Notes under the pieces: generated by a model | Databases searched by the model: none | What the model saw: the letters and a program-made list of their open reading frames with translations, nothing else | What the model was told of the DNA's origin: nothing | Translations under genes and position numbers: made by a program | From: CAYPAV01 sp964408805 | GTDB taxonomy: Bacteria; Pseudomonadota; Alphaproteobacteria; UBA8366 | Direction: 5' to 3' | Assembly (NCBI GenBank): GCA_964408805.1 | Contig: CAYPAV010000039.1 | Span: 1-17,040 of the forward strand | Length of the DNA stretch: 17,040 nucleotides | In this document: positions 7,224 through 13,418 of the stretch, piece by piece | How the letters are laid out: the number at the start of each line of letters is the position of its first letter | How positions within the stretch are numbered: the stretch's first letter is position 1

Positions 7224-7610
7224 TCACCTGTAGTTCCACATTTGCCGCTTGATCAGCCACTCGCCGGAGGGCTGACGTTGGACCAGCCAAGTCTTGTTGG
7301 CTTTCAGGGTTTTCGTCGCGCCATCCGCGTGCTCGACCAGCGTGATATCGGCCTCGGCGACCCCGTATACCCACCCCTCGTCGATCCGCATGGCATCCAG
7401 CGGCCGGGATTGAACGGTCCACTTGGCGATGTCGTAGTCGCTTTGCTCGCTTGCGGCGATGGCGGCCGGGCCGTGTTCGGGCTTTCCGCCGGGTGGTACC
7501 CGGATGGCGTCCGGGGCGAACAAGCTGCCGTATGCGGCGGAGTCGTTGGCGCTGACGGCCGTCTGATAGCGATTGCAGAGCGTTTCGATAACTTCCATTG
7601 GATCGGTCAT
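7224..7610 (-). CDS. SnoaL/DUF4440-like NTF2-fold small protein
   Basis: This 128-residue protein has the NTF2-like pattern: an N-terminal helix pair (VIETLCNRYQTAVSANDSAAYGSLFAPDAI), a GPAAIA segment, then beta strands ending in the characteristic KTWLVQRQPSGEWLIKRQMWN. Homologues (DUF4440, SgcJ/EcaC type) are either small-molecule isomerases or hydrolases, or proteins of unknown function. The sequence does not tell which. AGGAG lies about 8 bases upstream of the ATG. It is the first gene of a probable two-gene unit with the VOC gene, and it is divergent from the TetR regulator, which likely controls it. Confidence 0.78.
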   Translation of the reverse strand: MTDPMEVIETLCNRYQTAVSANDSAAYGSLFAPDAIRVPPGGKPEHGPAAIAASEQSDYDIAKWTVQSRPLDAMRIDEGWVYGVAEADITLVEHADGATKTLKANKTWLVQRQPSGEWLIKRQMWNYR

Positions 7611-7702
7611 GATCTTTTCTCCTGTGTTTGATCGTTGACCGACACCAAACCACGACCCGCCGCCGCCGAGATAGTCAGCTTGTGGTATTGAAACGGCAAA
7701 AA

Positions 7703-7719
7703 AGAATAATCTATATTCT
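7703..7719. promoter_or_regulatory. Inverted repeat AGAATA-N5-TATTCT, candidate operator
   Basis: A perfect 6-bp inverted repeat with a 5-bp spacer (17 bp overall) sits in the 195-bp divergent region between the SnoaL-like gene and the TetR gene. Its size and AT-rich position fit a TetR-family operator overlapping a promoter. It is about 90 bp upstream of each start codon. Confidence 0.4.
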
Positions 7720-7769
7720 CAATGGGTTATCGACTTGAGGAAGCTGCTTCGGCTGTAAGGTGCGAAAAA

Positions 7770-7783
7770 ACCGCACTTGCGGT
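7770..7783. promoter_or_regulatory. 14-bp perfect inverted repeat ACCGCACTTGCGGT, candidate TetR operator
   Basis: The half-site ACCGCA is repeated inverted as TGCGGT with a 2-bp centre. It ends 22 bp before the TetR-family start codon, where a repressor would block its own transcription. A TGCG at 7761-7764 adds a partial third half-site. Compact 14-18 bp palindromes just upstream of the regulator are typical of the family. Confidence 0.45.
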
Positions 7784-7805
7784 ACGGAAATGAAAGGTGC
7801 CTGAC

Positions 7806-8414
7806 ATGCGTAAAGGCGAGCAGACCCGCGCCAACATCATGGATATCGCGGAATCGGCCATTCTGGCCAAGGGGTTTGACGCGACCTCGATTGAGGAAAT
7901 CATCGCGGAAGCGGATATCACCAAGAGCGGCTTTTTCTATCATTTCAAGGACAAAAACACCCTCGCCATAGCGCTTCTCCGCCGCTACATCGACCGCGAG
8001 GAAGCCCTGTTCGACACGCTATTCGGTCGGGCGGCGGAGCTGCATGAAGACCCCCTCCATGCCTTCCTCATCGGCCTGAAGATGTTTGCCGAAATGATGA
8101 GCGATCTGCCGAGTGTCCACCCCGGCTGCCTGATCGCCGTCTACTGTCACAACGAACGCCTCTACGACAACGAAATCCGTTCGCTCAGCCAGGAATCCGC
8201 CATCGCCTGGCGGGCCCGCTTTCAGGAGATCCTCGAGGATATCAACGCCAAGTATCCGATGAAGGATGACGTGGAGATGGTCGCGCTGGCGGACATGGTC
8301 TCCAGCACTTTCGAAGGCGGTATCGCGATGTCCAAGATATTGCAGAATCAGAAAGTACTGCCGGATCAAGTTCTTATGCTCAGATCCTATATCAAATTGC
8401 TTTTTCTCGACTAA
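7806..8414 (+). CDS. TetR/AcrR-family transcriptional regulator
   Basis: This 202-residue protein opens with a TetR-type DNA-binding domain: RKGEQTRANIMDIAESAILAKGFDATSIEEI, then the recognition helix region ADITKSGFFYHFKDKNTLAIALL (about residues 36-58). The remaining 140 residues form the helical ligand-binding and dimer domain, which contains a CLIAVYCHN segment at about 111-119. ATG 7806 is chosen because AAAGG lies 8 bases upstream; the GTG at 7797 overlaps that site. It is divergent from the SnoaL-like/VOC pair and about 1.3 kb from the Rieske genes, so it is the likely local regulator, probably a repressor released by a pathway metabolite. The ligand is unknown. Confidence 0.9.
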   Translation: MRKGEQTRANIMDIAESAILAKGFDATSIEEIIAEADITKSGFFYHFKDKNTLAIALLRRYIDREEALFDTLFGRAAELHEDPLHAFLIGLKMFAEMMSDLPSVHPGCLIAVYCHNERLYDNEIRSLSQESAIAWRARFQEILEDINAKYPMKDDVEMVALADMVSSTFEGGIAMSKILQNQKVLPDQVLMLRSYIKLLFLD

Positions 8415-8463
8415 AACCCGCCGAATGGGCGGCGACCGCACGACATGTCGAGACGAAAATATT

Positions 8464-8784
8464 CTAGGTCCCCGACCGGAAAAACATCAAGAGGCTGAGC
8501 GCGATCAGCAGAAAGACAGCGCCGGCAAATGCCTTTTGCCAAGGCCGGCCGGTCTCGGAAGGCGGGTCGGCGGAATCGTCGGGCGGCAGCGGGGACGCGG
8601 GATTGTCCCGGACCACCTCGTCCTCGCGCGCGTCGGACATCGCCTTCCAGGTCGCCACACCCCAATTTTCCTCGGCCGACCAGTTGCATTTGGTGCAACT
8701 GAATTCGACCCAGATCTCTCCGCTGAAGGTGTCTTTGGTGCGGTAAACGTCGGCGCCGCATTTCGGGCAGACGTCATGGGACAT
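8464..8784 (-). CDS. Small zinc-ribbon protein with C-terminal membrane anchor
   Basis: This 106-residue protein starts MSHDVCPKCG. Cys6-x2-Cys9 and Cys30-x2-Cys33 form a plausible four-cysteine zinc ribbon. A disordered acidic/proline linker follows (DDSADPP and flanks), and the protein ends in one hydrophobic helix (FAGAVFLLIALSLLMFF), suggesting tail anchoring with the ribbon in the cytoplasm. The start at 8784 has AAGGGAG upstream; longer in-frame starts lack this. It lies 23 bp downstream of the polysaccharide deacetylase gene and is probably cotranscribed. No named family is recognised. Confidence 0.75.
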   Translation of the reverse strand: MSHDVCPKCGADVYRTKDTFSGEIWVEFSCTKCNWSAEENWGVATWKAMSDAREDEVVRDNPASPLPPDDSADPPSETGRPWQKAFAGAVFLLIALSLLMFFRSGT

Positions 8785-8807
8785 CGGCCGGCTCCCTTCC
8801 GCTGGCC

Positions 8808-9716
8808 CTAGGCATTCTCCAGGCAGTAGCGCGCGAGATCGGCGTGGGTCGTATACCATACGCCCTCATGCCCGTTGATGTGCTCGATCAGGTCTTCCAG
8901 GATCATGATCCGCGAGCGGTGACCGATGACATGTGGATGCATGGTCAGGAGGAACAGGCCGGATTCCCGATAGGCACCGTCGAATTCGCGCTTGAAGATA
9001 TCGTAGACGGAAGCCGGTGGGGTGTGCGGCCGGACGGTTCCCATGCGGTCCATGGTCATGAAGGGGGCGTCGTCACGGATCCATTCGACCGGCAACTCCA
9101 CGATTCCGGTCGGCTCGCCGTCTTCGAGCAATTCATAGGGCTCGTCGTCGCCCATCAAGGAAGAATCGTATAACAGCTCCATCTCGCGGCAGATCTTCAG
9201 CGTGGCGGCGCTGAAATCCCAGGACGGCGTGCGCAGCCCGACCGGACGGACGCCTGTGATCCGTTCCAAAACATCCGAGGCCCGCAGCATCAGGTCGCGC
9301 TCGTCCGGTTCCTCGAGGCGGCTGTTGAATTCGTGAATCCAGCCATGCAGACCGATCTCGTGGCCGGCACCGACGACGGTGCGCATTTCCTCGGGGTGAA
9401 GTTCGGCGACGACGGCGGGCACGTAGAAGCTGGCCGGAATGTCGTGCTGCTCGAGCACCCGTAAAATACGCGGTACGCCGACCCGGCTGCTGTATTCCCC
9501 TTGGGAAAGCCGGCCGGGAGAAGTGTCGCCGAAGCGGAGCGTGCTCGACTCGTGATCGGAATCGAAGGACAGCGCCACCGCAACTTTGGCCCCGTCCTTC
9601 CAAATCGGCGGCTTGAGGCTGCGGCCCGCCCGTACCTTGTCGACCGCGGCCCGCCAGCGCTCCTCCGGCCAGCGCCAGGACTCTTTATCATTCGATTTGG
9701 CCGAATCGCGCGCCAT
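8808..9716 (-). CDS. NodB-type polysaccharide deacetylase family protein
   Basis: This 302-residue protein belongs to carbohydrate esterase family 4 / NodB-homology metalloenzymes that remove acetyl or similar amide groups. Motifs in order are LSFDSDHES (Asp52 and Asp54), HEIGLHGWIHE (metal-type His124-x3-His128), LRTPSWDFS (Arg162-x-Pro164) and the late TMHPHVIGH (His260, His262). The FDxD spacing and the lack of a signal peptide resemble the cytoplasmic PuuE/HpPgdA branch, whose members act on peptidoglycan, allantoin-like or other small amide substrates. ATG 9716 has GGGGAG 8 bases upstream; the in-frame GTG 9 bases earlier overlaps that site. The gene follows the histidine kinase by 70 bp and precedes the zinc-ribbon gene by 23 bp. 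The substrate is not known. Confidence 0.87.
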   Translation of the reverse strand: MARDSAKSNDKESWRWPEERWRAAVDKVRAGRSLKPPIWKDGAKVAVALSFDSDHESSTLRFGDTSPGRLSQGEYSSRVGVPRILRVLEQHDIPASFYVPAVVAELHPEEMRTVVGAGHEIGLHGWIHEFNSRLEEPDERDLMLRASDVLERITGVRPVGLRTPSWDFSAATLKICREMELLYDSSLMGDDEPYELLEDGEPTGIVELPVEWIRDDAPFMTMDRMGTVRPHTPPASVYDIFKREFDGAYRESGLFLLTMHPHVIGHRSRIMILEDLIEHINGHEGVWYTTHADLARYCLENA

Positions 9717-9786
9717 GAATATCACTCCCCTGAAATCTGTTTTCGGATCGGATTATCGGCATCTCGGAGCGGGAAGGTCCAGTGGG

Positions 9787-11202
9787 TCAGATACCCGCCG
9801 CGTCCGCTGGAAGGGCGAGGGCCGCGCGAAGACCGCCCCCCTCGCGATTCTCCAGCGTCACGTCGCCGCCATGCGCGCGTGCGATCGAGCGCGCGATCGC
9901 AAGGCCGAGACCAACGCCGCCGGTCTCCCGACTCCGCGATTCCTCGAGGCGTACGAATGGCTCGAAGACGCGTTCCCTTTGGTCGGCCGGTATGCCGGGT
10001 CCGTCGTCGTCGACTGTGATGAAGATCGAGTCCTCCACCTGTTCGACACCGACCTCGGCGCGGCTACCATGGGAAAGTGCGTTCTCCACGAGATTGCAGA
10101 GTGCCCGGCGGAGCGCGGCCGGGCGGCAGGCCAGCGTGACCGTCTCGCCTTGCCGGAACCGTGCTTCGCGGCCCAAATCGGCGAAATCGGCGACGACACT
10201 GTCGGCCAGCGCGGAGATATCCACGACCCGCGTCTCCTCGGTCTCGACATCCTCTCGGATGAAGGCGAGCGCGGCTTCCGTCATGTGCTGCATCTCGTCG
10301 AGAGTCTCCAGAATGCGGGTCCGCGTCTCGGCATCCTCGATGAACTCGGCGCGAAGGCGAAGGCTGGTGATCGGTGTCCGAAGATCATGCGAGACCGCCG
10401 CCAGCATCGCCGTCCGGTCGCGGAGGAAACGGTCGAGGCGCTCGCGCATGGTGTTGAAGGCGCGGATCGTGCGGCGGGCCTCCTCGGGCCCTTCTTCCGT
10501 CAGCGTCTCGACTGCCTCGCCTCGCCCCAAGCGATCCGCGGCACCGGCCAACCGGCCCATCGGCCGCGCCACCCGCCGCGCCACCAATACCGCCACCACC
10601 GCCACCGCCGCGGCAGAAAGCAATAGCGACGCAAGAAAACGCCAACCCCAGCGCGGCGCGCCCGCGGGCCAGCCGGAGATCGCATTCAGCCAGCGGCCGT
10701 CCGACATTTGAATGGCCATGGCGAAACCGTGTCCCCGCCATCGTCCCTTCGGTCCCCAATCGCCATGCCGGTGATGCCAAAATCGCTCCCGGCCGTCATC
10801 TTCACGCGTTTCGTCCTCATCCGCGTGCAAGTGTCGAAAGGGACCCGTCGAAACGGCGACGCGAACTTTGTCCGCGGCAAGCCCGAGCGCGTTCGCGAGT
10901 TCCATCGCGAGCGGCGATTCCGGCAGGCGCAAGCGTCTGACACTGCTCCGGTCGTCGATCCGAAAATGCAAGCGCCGGCTGCTGGCCGCCTGCGCCACGC
11001 GGTCATGGAGTGGATTCGGCGTATCGCCGAGCAGTCTGACCAGACCGACCGTTCGCAGCACGACGCTCTCACGATAGGCTTCGCGCGCCGCCTCGATCCG
11101 TTCCCAGGAGAAAAGCGCGAAGGCGACGCCCTGGGCTGTGATCAGCGTTGCCAGGAGCAGAAGGACCATCCGGCCCGTAAAACTTCTCGGCAAGAATTTC
11201 AT
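9787..11202 (-). CDS. Sensor histidine kinase, EnvZ-like, with His-rich extracytoplasmic loop
   Basis: This 471-residue inner-membrane kinase has a first membrane helix at about 12-31, a roughly 155-residue extracytoplasmic domain, a second helix at about 188-208, HAMP (209-262), HisKA with phospho-acceptor His272 (AVSHDLRTPITSLRLR), and an ATPase domain with N-box CNLVENALSHGS (369-380), DDDGPGI (398-404), EPFVR and GGVGLGL (428-434). The external domain holds six histidines between 124 and 158 (HLHADEDE, then FWHHRHGDWG and RGHG) together with an acidic patch, which suggests sensing of a metal ion, a cationic compound or pH. ATG 11202 overlaps the response-regulator stop as ATGA, so translation is coupled. 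The stimulus is inferred, not known. Confidence 0.93.
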   Translation of the reverse strand: MKFLPRSFTGRMVLLLLATLITAQGVAFALFSWERIEAAREAYRESVVLRTVGLVRLLGDTPNPLHDRVAQAASSRRLHFRIDDRSSVRRLRLPESPLAMELANALGLAADKVRVAVSTGPFRHLHADEDETREDDGRERFWHHRHGDWGPKGRWRGHGFAMAIQMSDGRWLNAISGWPAGAPRWGWRFLASLLLSAAAVAVVAVLVARRVARPMGRLAGAADRLGRGEAVETLTEEGPEEARRTIRAFNTMRERLDRFLRDRTAMLAAVSHDLRTPITSLRLRAEFIEDAETRTRILETLDEMQHMTEAALAFIREDVETEETRVVDISALADSVVADFADLGREARFRQGETVTLACRPAALRRALCNLVENALSHGSRAEVGVEQVEDSIFITVDDDGPGIPADQRERVFEPFVRLEESRSRETGGVGLGLAIARSIARAHGGDVTLENREGGGLRAALALPADAAGI

Positions 11203-11918
11203 ACCGGCTCCACCGGGACGGCGAAGCGATAGCCGGTCCCCCATACCGTGGTGACGATTTCGGGATTGGCGGGATCGCGCTCGATCTTCTTGCGGAGCCG
11301 ACGAACCTGATTGTCGATGCTGCGGTCGAAGGGGGCGGCCTCGCGCCCGCGCGTCAGATCAAGCAATTGATCGCGGCCGAGATCGACACCCGGACGTTCG
11401 ACGAAGACGGCGAGCAGCCGATGCTCGCCGGTCGAAAGCGGTACGGAGATGCCGGCTTCATCAACCAGTTCCCGGCGATCCGCGTCAAAAATCCACCGGT
11501 CGAAGCGAATACGCGCCGCCGCCGGCGCCGTTCGATCCCGAGGCATGCTCCGTGTCCGGCGGAGGACCGCCTTGATCCGCGCCAGCAATTCCCGGGGATT
11601 GAAAGGCTTCGCCAGATAATCGTCGGCGCCGACCTCGAGACCGACAATCCGGTCCGTCTCCTCGCCCATCGCCGTCAAAAGAATGACCGGGAGTTTCGTC
11701 GTCTCGCGGAGATGCCGGCAAAGCGATAGTCCATCCTCGCCCGGCATCATCACATCGAGCACGACGAGATCAATCGCAGCCGCCTTGATACCGGTGCGCG
11801 CCTCGGCGGCATCCGCTGCCGTCGAGACCCTGAACCCGTGCTTTTTCAGGTAGCGCGACAACAGCTCGCGGATATCGGCGTGATCGTCGACGATCAGGAT
11901 ATGCGCATGCTCCGTCAT
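11199..11918 (-). CDS. OmpR-family response regulator
   Basis: This 239-residue regulator has a receiver domain with Asp11, Asp12, phospho-acceptor Asp55 (VLDVMMPG), Thr82 and Lys104 (KPFNPREL), followed from about residue 130 by a winged-helix DNA-binding domain (LSTGEHRLLAVFVERPG, then RSIDNQVRRLRKKIERDPANPEIVTTVWGTGYRF). All key residues are intact. It is cotranslated with its kinase through an ATGA overlap and is divergent from an exported EF-hand protein. A tandem 10-bp repeat in the shared intergenic region (11989-12008) is a candidate binding site, so control of the EF-hand gene and of its own operon is likely. Which named OmpR subfamily it belongs to cannot be decided here. Confidence 0.95.
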   Translation of the reverse strand: MTEHAHILIVDDHADIRELLSRYLKKHGFRVSTAADAAEARTGIKAAAIDLVVLDVMMPGEDGLSLCRHLRETTKLPVILLTAMGEETDRIVGLEVGADDYLAKPFNPRELLARIKAVLRRTRSMPRDRTAPAAARIRFDRWIFDADRRELVDEAGISVPLSTGEHRLLAVFVERPGVDLGRDQLLDLTRGREAAPFDRSIDNQVRRLRKKIERDPANPEIVTTVWGTGYRFAVPVEPV

Positions 11919-11988
11919 GACGTCTCGGGATTGGTGATTGCCTGCATGCCTAGGGTGCTACAGCTTTTTCGGTCCGGTTCGGCGAAAT

Positions 11989-12008
11989 AATTGTAACCAA
12001 TTGTATCA
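11989..12008. promoter_or_regulatory. Tandem 10-bp direct repeat, candidate OmpR-family regulator box
   Basis: AATTGTAACC is followed immediately by AATTGTATCA. A weaker third copy (GAATGTCCGA) continues to 12018. Direct repeats with one helical turn spacing are the usual recognition form of OmpR/PhoB-family regulators. The site lies in the 202-bp divergent region, 71 bp upstream of the response-regulator start and 112 bp upstream of the EF-hand gene. No clear -35/-10 pair could be assigned. Confidence 0.5.
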
Positions 12009-12120
12009 GAATGTCCGAACGCGGCGGTTTGCGGCAATTTCGCGCAACGGCGCCATCATATCTCGCCCCGCCCCGGTTAATCTGCGGCCATCGAATTTCA
12101 CTTACTTGGAGACAAAGATC

Positions 12121-12645
12121 ATGCAAAAGAAAACAAAGCTTCTGATCGGCGGCAGTGTCGCCACCTTCGTTGCAGTCGCCGCCGTGATCGGCGCCAGCCA
12201 TGCCGACCGCTACGAGCACCGTATGTGGAAAGGCGGGCATCGGGGACACATGATCGGCATGGGCGTGCGCTCGATCATCGGCCCCAGGATGTTCGACGGC
12301 GTCGACCTCAACCGCGACGGCAAGGTCACCCAGGCCGAAATCGATACGGCCCGCAAGGCCAGGTTCCAAAAATACGATACCGACAAGAACGGCGACCTGA
12401 CGCTCGAGGAATTCGACGGGCTTTGGCGCGAGATGACGGAAATCCTGAAAGTCCGTGCCTTCCAGATGCTCGATTCGAGCGGTAATGCGAAAATCACCAA
12501 GGGCGAGTTCGATTGGCCCTTCAGCCGACTGGTCGAACGCTTCGACCGCGACGGCGATGGCGCGCTTTCCTTCGGTGAGCACAAGCGGCATCACCGCCGC
12601 GATCGGCAGCTTCGCGAGCCGCGCAAAAACCGCACCGAAAAATGA
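12121..12645 (+). CDS. Exported four-EF-hand calcium-binding protein
   Basis: This 174-residue protein has an N-terminal signal peptide: MQKKTK, a hydrophobic core to about residue 25, and probable cleavage after ASHA (28). It then has four 12-residue EF-hand loops: Asp62-Glu73 (DLNRDGKVTQAE), Asp86-Glu97 (DTDKNGDLTLEE), Asp118-Glu129 (DSSGNAKITKGE) and Asp142-Glu153 (DRDGDGALSFGE). Loop 3 has Ala instead of the invariant Gly at position 6 and few acidic ligands, so it is probably weak. The mature N-terminus (YEHRMWKGGHRGHM) and the tail (HKRHHRRDRQ) are His- and Arg-rich. GGAG lies 9 bases upstream of ATG 12121. The gene is divergent from the two-component system, suggesting a periplasmic calcium or metal buffer under its control; this is inference. 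Confidence 0.88.
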   Translation: MQKKTKLLIGGSVATFVAVAAVIGASHADRYEHRMWKGGHRGHMIGMGVRSIIGPRMFDGVDLNRDGKVTQAEIDTARKARFQKYDTDKNGDLTLEEFDGLWREMTEILKVRAFQMLDSSGNAKITKGEFDWPFSRLVERFDRDGDGALSFGEHKRHHRRDRQLREPRKNRTEK

Positions 12646-12725
12646 TCCCAAGTGAGGGGCCCGTCTCGACTTTCGGGTCGGGCACCCCTTGCCTTGGGGG
12701 GCTTCCATGCGCTATTCGCCCCCTC

Positions 12726-13406
12726 ATGAGCGAAACCAACGAACCGGATGATGGGCTCAAGGGGATGGTCGTCCCCGTGACGCCCTTTCAACAGAACTGC
12801 TCCTTGCTTTGGTGCACCAAGACGATGAAAGCCGCGGTGGTGGACCCCGGCGGCGATCTCGATCGGATCATGGCGGCGGTGGCGGAATGCGGCGTCGAGC
12901 TTGAGAAAATCCTCGTTACCCACGCCCATTTCGATCATGCGGGCATGGTGGCCGAACTGGCCGAGCGGGAAGGTTTGCCGATCGAAGGACCCCAAAAGGA
13001 AGATCAGTTCCTGATCGACAAGCTCCATGAATCGGGCGAAAAATACGGCATCGAGGGCGCCAGAGCCTTCACGCCGACGCGCTGGCTCGAAGGCGGCGAC
13101 ATGGTCGCCCTCGGGGAGACCGAATTCGAGGTGCGCCACTGTCCGGGACACACACCGGGCCACGTGATCTTCTTTAACGCGGGCGCCAAGCTGGCGGCCG
13201 TCGGCGATGTCCTGTTCCGGGGTTCGATCGGGCGGACCGATTTTCCGCGCGGCGATTTCGAGACGCTGGTCGAATCGATCACCACCCAGCTATGGCCGCT
13301 CGGCGACGACGTCACCTTCATTCCCGGGCATAACGATCTCTCCACCTTCGGCAACGAGCGGATGACCAATCCTTTCGTCTCCGATCTGGCCCTGGGAAAA
13401 GCCTAA
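12726..13406 (+). CDS. Metallo-beta-lactamase-fold hydrolase, glyoxalase II-like (YcbL type)
   Basis: This 226-residue protein is a single-domain MBL-fold hydrolase, close in length to YcbL-type hydroxyacylglutathione hydrolases (about 215) and shorter than classical GloB. The two-metal site is complete: HAHFDH at 66-71, His142 in CPGHTPGH, Asp161 in VGDVLFRGSIGRTDFPRGD, and His202 in IPGHND. The probable reaction is hydrolysis of a thioester such as S-lactoylglutathione, but related enzymes act on other esters. ATG 12726 gives the family's normal N-terminus but lacks a good ribosome binding site. An in-frame ATG at 12642 overlaps the EF-hand stop as ATGA but would add 28 residues through a hairpin-rich segment; I consider it less likely. 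Confidence 0.88.
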   Translation: MSETNEPDDGLKGMVVPVTPFQQNCSLLWCTKTMKAAVVDPGGDLDRIMAAVAECGVELEKILVTHAHFDHAGMVAELAEREGLPIEGPQKEDQFLIDKLHESGEKYGIEGARAFTPTRWLEGGDMVALGETEFEVRHCPGHTPGHVIFFNAGAKLAAVGDVLFRGSIGRTDFPRGDFETLVESITTQLWPLGDDVTFIPGHNDLSTFGNERMTNPFVSDLALGKA

Positions 13407-13418
13407 CCCGAATTCGAC

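Noticed and set aside
8441..8450. CGACATGTCG palindrome between the TetR and zinc-ribbon genes
   Set aside because: It is a short palindrome in a convergent 3' region, with no T-run and no promoter nearby, so it is likely chance.
9586..10626. A 346-codon open frame on the + strand across the kinase gene
   Set aside because: It is antisense to the kinase ATPase and HisKA domains, with Arg/Ala/Asp-rich low-complexity translation and no family resemblance.
12642..12725. Upstream start for the MBL hydrolase overlapping the EF-hand stop as ATGA
   Set aside because: It would add 28 residues (including CLGGLPCAIRP) that do not fit the family N-terminus, encoded by an imperfect hairpin region around 12654-12690. 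It remains possible but is less likely than ATG 12726.
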